Source of the DNA: Marine Group I thaumarchaeote
Lineage (GTDB): Archaea; Thermoproteota; Nitrososphaeria; Nitrososphaerales; Nitrosopumilaceae
DNA length: 43,345 bases
Direction: 5' to 3'
Assembly (NCBI GenBank): GCA_013390745.1
Contig: JACASX010000010.1
Location: 1-43,345 of the forward strand
Shown here: one piece after another, positions 17,506-24,872 of the stretch
Position numbering within the stretch: the stretch's first letter is position 1
How the letters are laid out: the number at the start of each line of letters is the position of its first letter
Position numbers and translations under genes: made by a program
Notes under the pieces: model-generated
What the model saw: the letters and a program-made list of their open reading frames with translations, nothing else
What the model was told of the DNA's origin: nothing
Databases searched by the model: none

Positions 17506-17579
17506 GGGCCTGTAACTCAGCTTGGTAGAGTACCCGACTCATAATCGGGGAGCCACGGGATCGAAGCCCATCAGGCCCA
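17506..17579 (+). tRNA. tRNA with CAU anticodon (elongator Met or Ile2)
   Basis: The 74-base gene has a perfect acceptor stem (GGGCCTG/CAGGCCC), a D stem ACTC/GAGT and an anticodon stem CCCGA/TCGGG around CTCATAA, so the anticodon is CAT. An initiator is unlikely because archaeal initiators start with A. The GGGCC start resembles archaeal tRNA-Ile2, whose C34 is modified to agmatidine, but elongator Met cannot be excluded. The T arm is odd: the stem ACGGG/CCCAT has a C-A mismatch and the loop is ATCGAAG, with A where T54 is expected. Confidence 0.88.
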
Positions 17580-17622
17580 TTATTTTCTTCTAGAAATTTT
17601 TCTTTAACACACTTTCAATTAG

Positions 17623-17630
17623 TTTTAAAT
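17623..17630 (+). promoter_or_regulatory. TATA-like element before the sRNA candidate
   Basis: TTTTAAAT is centred about 25-27 bases before the first paired base of the C/D box candidate. It overlaps the left arm of a 9-bp inverted repeat (17625-17633 and 17642-17650). Confidence 0.4.
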
Positions 17631-17652
17631 CAAACATAATGTTGATTTAATT

Positions 17653-17716
17653 GGCTGCAATGAAGAATCAGAGTTATATCTGAAAAATGATGTGAAGGCA
17701 TTTGTCTGAGCCGCCA
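17653..17716 (+). ncRNA. Candidate C/D box sRNA (2'-O-methylation guide)
   Basis: The stretch has the full archaeal layout. Box C is ATGAAGA (17660-17666, one mismatch to RTGATGA), then a 13-base guide, box D' CTGA (17680-17683), a 3-base spacer, box C' ATGATGT (17687-17693), a 12-base guide and box D CTGA (17706-17709). The ends GGCT and AGCC can pair to form the terminal stem. Guides of about 12 bases are what the archaeal C/D ribonucleoprotein needs to direct 2'-O-methylation. The targets would be rRNA or tRNA; I could not identify them. A TATA-like element sits at the right distance upstream. Confidence 0.6.
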
Positions 17717-17759
17717 AAATTTCAATTTGTATAATTTTAATCGGTTAAAATTTTAGCGT

Positions 17760-17769
17760 AGTATATAAG
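17760..17769 (+). promoter_or_regulatory. TATA box of the TBP gene
   Basis: AGTATATAAG is centred about 27 bases before the ACG at 17792. A second TATA-like string, TTTATATAG, begins at 17776 but would place the transcript start inside the coding region. The first box therefore predicts a leaderless mRNA that begins very close to the ACG codon. Confidence 0.5.
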
Positions 17770-17791
17770 ACCTGTTTATATAGTTCACATT

Positions 17792-18355
17792 ACGACTGAG
17801 ACAAAACCAATAGTAAGCATTGAGAACGTTGTAGCTTCTGCATCAGTTGATCAAGCAATTGATCTTAAAGATGTCACTAAAAAATTTCCAGACACAGAAT
17901 GGCATCCTGACCAATTTCCAGGTTTAGTATTTAGATTAAAATCACCAAAAACTGCCACTTTGATTTTTCGTTCAGGAAAAATGGTTTGTACTGGTGGTAA
18001 GTCTGAAGCTATGTCGATAAAGGCTGTTCGTACAGTTGTACAACAACTTCGTAAGGGTAAGATCAAAATAAAAAAAGATGCAGTAATTACAGTCCAAAAT
18101 ATAGTTGCGTCTGGTAGTTTGGGTGGAAAAATTCACCTAGAGGATGCAGCAAGAAGGTTACCACGCAGTATGTATGAACCTGAACAGTTCCCAGGGCTTA
18201 TACATAGAATGGTAGATCCAAAAACTGTACTACTATTGTTTGCTTCCGGCAAACTGGTTTGTACTGGAGCAAAAAAGGAAAGTGATGTCTATAAATCTGT
18301 ACATAACATACATGCACTCCTAGAAGAAAAAGATCTTATGTTGTATGATGCTTAA
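17792..18355 (+). CDS. tbp: TATA-box binding protein (TBP), no standard start codon
   Basis: The general transcription factor that binds the TATA box and recruits TFB and RNA polymerase. Two TBP repeats are clear, each with FPGL, a run such as PKTATLIF or PKTVLLLF, and SGK-VCTG; VQNIVAS marks the second. The reading frame runs from the stop at 17759 with no ATG, GTG or TTG until a TTG at 17960, which would remove half of the first repeat. Homology starts around ENVVAS, and the first codons fit xTETKPIV with ACG in the place of the start, giving about 187 residues. The start is thus ACG (or the ATT before it), or a sequence error for ATG. The stop overlaps pyrE by 4 bases. Confidence 0.9.
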   Translation, partial: TTETKPIVSIENVVASASVDQAIDLKDVTKKFPDTEWHPDQFPGLVFRLKSPKTATLIFRSGKMVCTGGKSEAMSIKAVRTVVQQLRKGKIKIKKDAVITVQNIVASGSLGGKIHLEDAARRLPRSMYEPEQFPGLIHRMVDPKTVLLLFASGKLVCTGAKKESDVYKSVHNIHALLEEKDLMLYDA

Positions 18356-18960
18356 TTCTGGTTAACCTGATTTTTTATTTTATCAAAAATTTCTTTACTA
18401 ACTAATTTTTCTTGAAAAAGAACATTTGTAATTTCTAATATGTCAGTTAGTTGATGGATTTGTACACCCGTATCATCCAATGCTTTATCCGCGCCTTCTA
18501 ATCTGTTTATGATAACATACACGTCAGAAATCAATAATCCTGATTCTTTGAGTTGCTTTATCCCATTTAAGACGGAAGTACCTGTAGTTGCAACATCATC
18601 CACCATTACCACTTTCATTCCTGCAGATGTTTTACCCTCAATGGATTTCGTGGTACCATGTTCCTTGGGTTTATTTCGAACATAGATTAGTGGCTTAACA
18701 ACTTCAATTGCAAGTGCAGATGCGACTACAAGACCTCCTGTTGGAACAGAAGCCAAGCTATCAAAATTATCCAGACCTGTTTTTTCAATGATCAAATTTT
18801 GAAGATTTTTTATCATTTTTCTAAATTGATGAGGATAACTAGGCACTAGCCTAAGATCAATATAGTATGAACTATTTTTCCCACTAGTAAGCGTAAAATC
18901 TCCAAATTTAATTATGTCATTTTTGTGTAAAAATATTGAAAACTCTTTTACAAACTCCAT
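18352..18960 (-). CDS. pyrE: Orotate phosphoribosyltransferase
   Basis: It converts orotate and PRPP to orotidine 5'-phosphate in de novo pyrimidine synthesis. The 202 residues hold the PRPP-binding motif VVMVDDVATTGTSV, and the region IYVRNKPKEHGT is typical of the flexible catalytic loop. The ATG is unambiguous. A TATA-like element centred 25 bases upstream is shared with the divergent gene at 19011. The gene overlaps the TBP stop by 4 bases. Confidence 0.92.
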   Translation of the reverse strand: MEFVKEFSIFLHKNDIIKFGDFTLTSGKNSSYYIDLRLVPSYPHQFRKMIKNLQNLIIEKTGLDNFDSLASVPTGGLVVASALAIEVVKPLIYVRNKPKEHGTTKSIEGKTSAGMKVVMVDDVATTGTSVLNGIKQLKESGLLISDVYVIINRLEGADKALDDTGVQIHQLTDILEITNVLFQEKLVSKEIFDKIKNQVNQN

Positions 18961-18980
18961 ACAAAATCTAACTTAACTGG

Positions 18981-18990
18981 ATTTATTTTG
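18981..18990. promoter_or_regulatory. Single TATA-like element between two divergent genes
   Basis: ATTTATTTTG lies exactly midway between the two start codons (first bases at 18960 and 19011, midpoint 18985.5). Read on either strand it gives an AT-rich box about 25 bases before an ATG, so both genes may be leaderless and may share the element. Confidence 0.4.
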
Positions 18991-19010
18991 GTTTGTGTTT
19001 TCACTAAATT

Positions 19011-20102
19011 ATGCCCGAAATATGGTTAAATTATGGCCCAACTGATGTTGTCTTAGATATAAAAGCAGAAAATCTTGAAGAAAAAATTGATGTAGGGGGT
19101 AAAACTCTCTCAGATTCTGAAATTGAGTCAAAACTAGGATCATTAGATATTTCAAAACCAACAGAATTTGTAGTTCTTAACACATCAGAATCAGTAAGAA
19201 AAACACTATCAATTCTATTTGAAAGATATGAGCAAAAATCAATCCCTAAACCACCAATTTTGGCAGATAGAAAAATAATGAATATCGTAAAAAACTATCT
19301 TCCAGAACACAATTCTATATCTGAATTTTCTAATTTAGAAGATTACAATTCAAAATTAGTTTTTATTGGTGAAATGGAATTTGATGGATTGTTTGGCTAC
19401 GAAACCATATCCACAAGATTATTAAAAAAATTTGGTACTGAATTAATGCTTTCAGCATATGAAAAAAGAAAAGGCGACCTGCCTTCACCAGGTCAAGATG
19501 TTGAAAATTTTCAAATCGCGAAAAAATTTTCTGAAAAATTTGATATACTTGCAATTGAGATCATTGCAAATTCAAATGGCATATATGATTTATCTGTAGG
19601 ACACCCATCGTCTACAGCTACCATATCAAAATCATTTGGAACCAATGGAACAAAAGATATTGGAAAACACAAAACTATGATAATAAGCACTGGAAAGGAG
19701 TCAAGTAATAACACATTAAGCAAATCCTTGTCATCATTGTGGAACTGCTCAGACGCAATAAAGAATGATGGTTTTGCCATTTTGTTAGCAGAATGCAAAC
19801 TTGGTATTGGTTCAGATGGAATTCAAAGTTTCATAGATGGTAGAATGAATATGGATCGTTTGAAAAAACCTTCTCAATATATAGATGGTATGGAAAATCT
19901 TCTATACATTGCTGAAATTCAAAAGAAGTTTCAACTTGGTTTATTATCTATACTGCCAACACATTATACAAAAAAACTAAACATGATACCATTTGATGGA
20001 ATTAAACAAGTAATGGATTATGTGTTAAAAAATCAGGGTCAGAACCAAAAAGTTGAAGTCATCTCTGATGGGGCTCGCACTCTTTTAAGGCAAAATTCCT
20101 GA
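19011..20102 (+). CDS. LarA-like (lactate racemase superfamily) protein, function unknown
   Basis: A 363-residue protein with weak likeness to LarA, the nickel-pincer lactate racemase. The N-terminus (IWLNYGPTDVVLDIKAENL) resembles the LarA N-terminal domain, and the C-terminal segment GFAILLAECKLGIGSDG resembles its C-terminal domain. I could not place the histidines and lysine that hold the nickel cofactor, so racemase activity is not supported. It may be another member of this broad superfamily. It shares a promoter region with pyrE and overlaps the convergent protease gene by 18 bases. Confidence 0.5.
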   Translation: MPEIWLNYGPTDVVLDIKAENLEEKIDVGGKTLSDSEIESKLGSLDISKPTEFVVLNTSESVRKTLSILFERYEQKSIPKPPILADRKIMNIVKNYLPEHNSISEFSNLEDYNSKLVFIGEMEFDGLFGYETISTRLLKKFGTELMLSAYEKRKGDLPSPGQDVENFQIAKKFSEKFDILAIEIIANSNGIYDLSVGHPSSTATISKSFGTNGTKDIGKHKTMIISTGKESSNNTLSKSLSSLWNCSDAIKNDGFAILLAECKLGIGSDGIQSFIDGRMNMDRLKKPSQYIDGMENLLYIAEIQKKFQLGLLSILPTHYTKKLNMIPFDGIKQVMDYVLKNQGQNQKVEVISDGARTLLRQNS

Positions 20103-21170
20103 CGGTAATGGTGCACACAAAACTCCAAGAATTGCAATAACGATAAACATTTTTTTCCTGTTTTTAGTTAGAGGAGAAATATCATCAAGTGGTCTTGCAT
20201 CTTGGCTTCTTGAACTCAGCAGTAGGATAAACAGTGCCATAAACCAGTAGCCTAAAAGAGCAAGAACTCCCATGCTGGCATATGTAGCAATCTTATGCCA
20301 TTTTTTTCCAAAAAGAGATCTTGCCATATGTCCCCCATCTAGCTGCCATGCTGGCAGTAAATTCAAAAACGTAATAAGAAAACCTAGCCATGCGGCAAAC
20401 ATTATAGGAGACATAACCACTTGTGCATCTTTTCCGCCCTTATCAAAAGCATCAAGGGAAATTGACATGAGTATTGGCATATTCATTTTCATGAGTTGTG
20501 ATTCCTTAAACAATTCATCAGCTAATTCGTTGCTAATTTCTGGTGATGTATATGCCCCAAAAATGCAAACGATAATTGCTATAACTAAACCTGCAATGGG
20601 TCCAGCAATTGCTACATCAAACAAAATGTCACGATTGATTATAAGACCTTTTGATTGAATTAGTGCCCCAAAGGTTGGAATGCCAAACACTGGTATTCCT
20701 GGAATAAAAAACGGCCAACTTGTTTTGATTTTGTGTTTCTTGGCTGCAATGAGATGTCCTGATTCATGAACACCCAAAATGCCAATAAGTGAAAATGCAT
20801 ATAAAATTGACATTTCAAAAGGATCTCCTATAAAGGCAAGAGAATTTACAAAATCTGTTCTAAAATAACCGTCAATTAACACAAAGGTAACAGTTACAGC
20901 AAAAAGAATTCTGGGCACCCATGATTTTGATAACCATTTTCTTTTAGTTTCATGTAATCTAGTTACAACAATATATACTCCGTCAAAAGATTTTTCAATA
21001 TGCGGTACAAAATTTCTAACTTCTAGTTGTCTGGCTAGGTTCACGAATTTGTCTTTGAAATCTTTGTCTTCTATTTTAAGCCGTATATCATTGGTATTGA
21101 TTACTATGTCTTTGACATCAAAAATTAAAGATACTTTTGAGACTATTTCATCCTGTGTTAGATCAGTCAT
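20085..21170 (-). CDS. Site-2-type membrane metalloprotease (M50)
   Basis: An intramembrane zinc protease family member of 361 residues. A soluble N-terminal region of about 80 residues precedes the membrane segments. The zinc motif HESGH is at residues 135-139, and the third ligand motif appears as NLLPAWQLDGGH in a later membrane segment. Such proteases cut membrane-bound substrates, often anti-sigma factors or transcription factors in other organisms; no substrate is evident here. The start codon is ATG. The end overlaps the LarA-like gene by 18 bases. Confidence 0.88.
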   Translation of the reverse strand: MTDLTQDEIVSKVSLIFDVKDIVINTNDIRLKIEDKDFKDKFVNLARQLEVRNFVPHIEKSFDGVYIVVTRLHETKRKWLSKSWVPRILFAVTVTFVLIDGYFRTDFVNSLAFIGDPFEMSILYAFSLIGILGVHESGHLIAAKKHKIKTSWPFFIPGIPVFGIPTFGALIQSKGLIINRDILFDVAIAGPIAGLVIAIIVCIFGAYTSPEISNELADELFKESQLMKMNMPILMSISLDAFDKGGKDAQVVMSPIMFAAWLGFLITFLNLLPAWQLDGGHMARSLFGKKWHKIATYASMGVLALLGYWFMALFILLLSSRSQDARPLDDISPLTKNRKKMFIVIAILGVLCAPLPSGILP

Positions 21171-21267
21171 GGTTTATCACACACATACATTCCATTAATT
21201 GCTTTTTTACTCCAAAATTAAATATTTGCACGCCTTCATTGCAAATGTGCAAGTAATACTGAAACAA

Positions 21268-21747
21268 ATGGGAGATTGTATTCTTAGGAGATGTGACCTT
21301 GGTGATATCATACCTGTAATGGAAATTAATCTGAGAACACTTCCTGAACATTATTCTGATTATTTTTATGAAAGCTTACTTGAAGAATTGCCGGAGGCAT
21401 TCGTTGTCGCTGAAATTTCTGGCAAAATAGTGGGGTACATAATGTGCAAGATGGAACATGGATTTTCAAATTTTAAAAAACTGGGTTTCGTGAAAAAAGG
21501 TCACGTTGTATCTATTGCAGTTATAAATGAACATAGGAGTAAAGGGTTCGGTAGTGCACTAGTAAACGAGAGTATTAAAGGCGTGAAAATCAGACAGTGT
21601 TCTGAACTATACTTGGAAGTTAGATGTAGTAATAATGATGCTGTGAGATTATATGAGAAATTGGGGTTTTCTATAACACAAAGATTAAAAGCATATTATC
21701 GTGATGGCGAAGATGCATACGTTATGGCTGTTGATCTTGCTAACTAG
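21268..21747 (+). CDS. GNAT N-acetyltransferase, RimI-like
   Basis: A 159-residue acetyl-CoA-dependent acetyltransferase. The acetyl-CoA binding loop is HRSKGFGSAL, and LEVRCSNNDAVRLYEKLGF is the typical RimI-type end of the fold. Archaeal members acetylate protein N-termini. I chose the ATG at 21268 because the protein then begins directly with the first GNAT strand (MGDCILRRCDLGD); the frame stays open upstream to 21199 without added likeness. A TATA-like TTAAATAT near 21218 would leave a short leader. Confidence 0.82.
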   Translation: MGDCILRRCDLGDIIPVMEINLRTLPEHYSDYFYESLLEELPEAFVVAEISGKIVGYIMCKMEHGFSNFKKLGFVKKGHVVSIAVINEHRSKGFGSALVNESIKGVKIRQCSELYLEVRCSNNDAVRLYEKLGFSITQRLKAYYRDGEDAYVMAVDLAN

Positions 21748-21782
21748 ATTCAAATAAATAACTCGAGACTAATTTTTACCCA

Positions 21783-22007
21783 TTGTCAAGACGCAAAGCT
21801 CAGGGTATTATGATATTTGTTCTAGCCATATCTGCGTTTTTTGTATACTCATACCTTCTAATGTTATCAGAATGGAGCCCAATTGTTTTACAATTATCCA
21901 TTTTAATGATCGTTGGAGGAATTCTTGGAGTAATTTCTTGGATAGGATATATGATGGCTACAACAAAAGCTTCTCCATCATCAATAATACAAGATGACGA
22001 TAACTAA
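21783..22007 (+). CDS. Small two-helix membrane protein, unknown function
   Basis: A 74-residue protein with a basic start (MSRRKAQG), two hydrophobic helices separated by LSEWSP, and an acidic tail ending DDDN. The start is TTG; a TATA-like run of AAATAAATAA about 26 bases upstream supports a leaderless transcript from this codon. I know of similar short proteins in other thaumarchaea but of no function. It stops 2 bases before the convergent trm5 gene. Confidence 0.65.
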   Translation: MSRRKAQGIMIFVLAISAFFVYSYLLMLSEWSPIVLQLSILMIVGGILGVISWIGYMMATTKASPSSIIQDDDN

Positions 22008-22009
22008 CC

Positions 22010-22846
22010 TTATTGCTCTATTTTTATATCAACTACGGTTTGATAGAATCTAGGACCAACTGGCCTAACTATTTTGGAACATAGTATTGTAGATTTTACA
22101 GGTGCAACCTCCAAATAATGTTGTTCTGATAATTTTGCCGCATCTGATTTTTTATCTGCATGAATATGTGAATAGTAGTGAATAATACCATTATTTTTGG
22201 CAGTTAGAATGGCTAAGTTTAGAAATTCATCTGATTTTTCAGGGAGTAACATGAGTGTTCTGTCCGATTTGTCTTCTAGTTCATTTCTTATTACATCAGA
22301 TGCATCACCATGAATTGATATTACGTTTCCTGCGAGTTTGTTTATCGCAATGTTTTTTTGGCAAAATTTTGTGGCATCCGGATTGATATCAATGTTGTAT
22401 ACAGTACATTTTTTCTTTTTTGCAGCAATGATTGAGAACATTCCAATTCCTCCAAACATGTTAACTATTACTTCTCCATCATTTACCAATTCAGAAATTC
22501 GTATTCTTTCTGACGATAATCTTGGAGAAAAGAATGCTTTTCTAACATCTACTATGAACCTGCATCCAGATTCTTTGTATTCAGTTTCTGTTTTATCATC
22601 TCCAGCTATAATTTCTAAATCTCTAGTTCGAAATTCTCCCTCAACAGAAGATGATTGATAAAAAACAGACTTTGCACTCTTCACTTGTTCTAAAAGTGTT
22701 TCACCAATCAGTTTCTTCTTTGGTAATAGTGAATCAGGTATTTTCACTATTATGATATTGCCAATTTGGTCAAAGGCTGAAATGAGCTCATCAGATTCTT
22801 TTGCAGTAAGCAATGAACCCAATATTTTTTTTAATATTCGTGACAT
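22010..22846 (-). CDS. trm5: tRNA (guanine37-N1)-methyltransferase, Trm5 family
   Basis: It methylates G37 next to the anticodon and so protects against frameshifting. The 278 residues include FFSPRLSSERIRI, related to the Trm5 signature NPATRFISERLRI-type block, then the SAM-binding MFGGIGMFSIIAAKKK, a D-x-N acid loop (NIDINPDA), and the LPEKSDEFL stretch near the catalytic pocket. Its ATG overlaps the ABCE1 stop by 1 base, so both are made from one mRNA. Other Trm5-like enzymes exist for wyosine synthesis; this copy could be of either type. Confidence 0.83.
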   Translation of the reverse strand: MSRILKKILGSLLTAKESDELISAFDQIGNIIIVKIPDSLLPKKKLIGETLLEQVKSAKSVFYQSSSVEGEFRTRDLEIIAGDDKTETEYKESGCRFIVDVRKAFFSPRLSSERIRISELVNDGEVIVNMFGGIGMFSIIAAKKKKCTVYNIDINPDATKFCQKNIAINKLAGNVISIHGDASDVIRNELEDKSDRTLMLLPEKSDEFLNLAILTAKNNGIIHYYSHIHADKKSDAAKLSEQHYLEVAPVKSTILCSKIVRPVGPRFYQTVVDIKIEQ

Positions 22847-24624
22847 TAATAATAGAAATTTGCTTCTGCTTTTTGTATCTTATCCAGTCTACTCTTTTCC
22901 TTGTTTACTCGTGGTCTGCGGCTCTTTTCATCTCTTCTAAAAGTAACATCCAAAGATTTTAGGAATTTATTCATACCTTCGACCTTTGGTAAGGGAGATG
23001 TTGCATGACCATTAATACCAGATGTTCCTTCAAAAATAACCATTGAATCAGAAACCAGATCTAATAACTGTACATCATGATCAATAATCATAGCTGATTT
23101 TCCATAAGACCTAGTAAACTTCTGAATGAATTTTGCAACAGCTATTCTATCTTCAACATCTAAAAAGGCAGATGGTTCATCGAGTGCATACAGATCAGCT
23201 TTTTGGAGAAGACAAGTTACAATTGACACCTTTTGGAGTTCTCCTCCAGACAAATTTTTTATTGACTTGTTATAGAGTTTTTTAATTTTTAACGGATCAA
23301 CTATTTGTTCTTCTTCTTGACTTCCTTCAATTAATCCTTCATTTGCCTTGTTTAGTACTGATACAACATCTACATCAATATCACCTGAAAGATATTGTGG
23401 CTTGTAAGCAATTTTGAGTTTTTTATCTACACTGCCAGAATCTGGTTTCTCTACACCAGCAATCATTTTCATCATAGTAGTTTTACCAAGTGCATTTGCA
23501 CCTAAAATTCCTAAAACCTCTCCCTTGCGTACTTGCCCTGCATCTATAATTACATCAAACTTTGAATATTTTTTTTCAAGAATTGGATATTTTATTATAG
23601 TTACCCCTTTGGCAAATTGTCCCGTAGTTGTTGAAACGTCAAAGGAGAATTTTTTATCGCGAAATCTAACATTCTCATTTGGAAGATATCCATCAAGAAA
23701 TACGTTGATTCCTACCTTTGTGGATAATACGCCAGATACAATACCATATGCAGAAGAAACTCCGTAGAGTACTTCGATTAAATCACTTACATAATCTAAC
23801 AACGTTAAATCATGTTCAACCACCATTACACTCTTTCCAGTCTTTGCTAGGCTTCGAATAACTCTTGCAACACCCATGCGTTGGTATATATCATTATACG
23901 ATGACGGTTCATCAAAAAAGTAGAAATCTGCATCCTTTACTGACGTAACAGCTATTGCTAATCTCTGTAATTCGCCCCCGCTAAGTTCTTTTACATTTTG
24001 ATCTACTGAATTTTCCAAGTCTAGTGTTTTTATTAATTGGTTAGAGATTCCTCTCTCATCATATTTTTCAAGCAGTTCTTTGCCCGTACCGTCAAAAACT
24101 TTTGCTATGTTGTAAACTTGTTGTGGTTTTATAGAAGCGCTGATTTGACTATCTTTGATCTTTTCAAAATGTGATTTTAATTCTGTTCCACTGTAAAATT
24201 TTAAAATTTCATCCCATTCTGGCGGCTCACCAAATTTTCCCAGATTAGGTTTCAAATTTCCTGATAAAATATTGATGACAGTGCTTTTTCCCATGCCATT
24301 TCTTCCCAACAATCCGATAACTTCTCCTTTCTTTGGGGTAGGTAATTTGTACAAACGAAAAGAGTTTTGACCATACTGATGAATTTTATCAGTAGCTAAT
24401 TCTGTAGCTAAATTAACAATGGTTATTGCTTCAAAAGGGCAAACTTTAACACAAATACCGCATCCATTGCAAATGTCTTCATCAATCTGTGCTTTTTTTG
24501 TTTCTTCATTTAGTATAATGCAATCTGCTCCTGATTTATTTACTGGGCAATACTTGATACATTCTAAACCACATTTTTTTGGTTGGCATAATTCCTTATC
24601 TAATACCGCAACACGATGTGTCAT
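22846..24624 (-). CDS. ABCE1/Rli1 ribosome-recycling ATPase
   Basis: It splits ribosomes into subunits after termination, powered by two ATPase sites and sensed by two 4Fe-4S clusters. In order the 592 residues hold an N-terminal ferredoxin-like domain (CQPKKCGLECIKYCP and CNGCGICVKVCP), a first ABC domain (Walker A GRNGMGKST, signature LSGGELQRLAIA), a hinge and a second ABC domain (Walker A GANALGKTT, signature LSGGELQKVSIV). I chose the ATG at 24624 rather than a GTG 6 bases upstream, because MTHRVAVLDKELC is the usual N-terminus and the TATA element fits. Confidence 0.95.
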   Translation of the reverse strand: MTHRVAVLDKELCQPKKCGLECIKYCPVNKSGADCIILNEETKKAQIDEDICNGCGICVKVCPFEAITIVNLATELATDKIHQYGQNSFRLYKLPTPKKGEVIGLLGRNGMGKSTVINILSGNLKPNLGKFGEPPEWDEILKFYSGTELKSHFEKIKDSQISASIKPQQVYNIAKVFDGTGKELLEKYDERGISNQLIKTLDLENSVDQNVKELSGGELQRLAIAVTSVKDADFYFFDEPSSYNDIYQRMGVARVIRSLAKTGKSVMVVEHDLTLLDYVSDLIEVLYGVSSAYGIVSGVLSTKVGINVFLDGYLPNENVRFRDKKFSFDVSTTTGQFAKGVTIIKYPILEKKYSKFDVIIDAGQVRKGEVLGILGANALGKTTMMKMIAGVEKPDSGSVDKKLKIAYKPQYLSGDIDVDVVSVLNKANEGLIEGSQEEEQIVDPLKIKKLYNKSIKNLSGGELQKVSIVTCLLQKADLYALDEPSAFLDVEDRIAVAKFIQKFTRSYGKSAMIIDHDVQLLDLVSDSMVIFEGTSGINGHATSPLPKVEGMNKFLKSLDVTFRRDEKSRRPRVNKEKSRLDKIQKAEANFYY

Positions 24625-24645
24625 GAACACATTTTGTTTATCTTT

Positions 24646-24654
24646 AATTTATAT
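24646..24654 (-). promoter_or_regulatory. TATA box of the ABCE1-trm5 operon
   Basis: Read on the minus strand it is ATATAAATT, centred about 26 bases before the ATG at 24624. It supports that ATG over the upstream GTG and a leaderless mRNA. Confidence 0.5.
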
Positions 24655-24721
24655 CTCATTAGAAGATAGAAAGAACAATCAAGTTTATTTTAATCAGGCA
24701 TAGTTACCTTAATAGAGAAGA

Positions 24722-24740
24722 TTATTTCTTAACGAAATAA
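24722..24740 (+). repeat. Perfect 7-bp hairpin directly before 5S rRNA
   Basis: TTATTTC and GAAATAA form a perfect stem around a 5-base loop (TTAAC). The right arm ends at the base before the 5S start. It may mark 5' processing of the precursor or be chance in AT-rich DNA. Confidence 0.45.
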
Positions 24741-24855
24741 GCCGGTCATAGCGTTGGGGTGCGACCTAGACCCATTCCGAACCTAGAAGTCAAACCCAAT
24801 GTCGCTATCGTGTTACTGACGTGCGAGAGCTGTCGGGAAGTGGTAGTGCTGGCAT
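24741..24855 (+). rRNA. 5S ribosomal RNA
   Basis: The gene is recognised by the conserved CCCATTCCGAAC loop B/C region, followed by AGAAGTCAAACC and the later GCGAGAGCTGTCGGGAAG region. The ends GCCGGTC and GTGCTGGC pair as helix I with wobbles. No 16S or 23S gene is in the window, so 5S is unlinked, as is common in thaumarchaea. T-rich DNA after the gene (TTTTATTTT) may end transcription. Exact ends are uncertain by a few bases. Confidence 0.9.
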
Positions 24856-24872
24856 TTTATTTTACAAAAATT

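Noticed and set aside
17960-18355. TBP starting at the TTG at 17960
   Set aside because: It would delete about 56 residues of strong TBP homology, including half of the first repeat.
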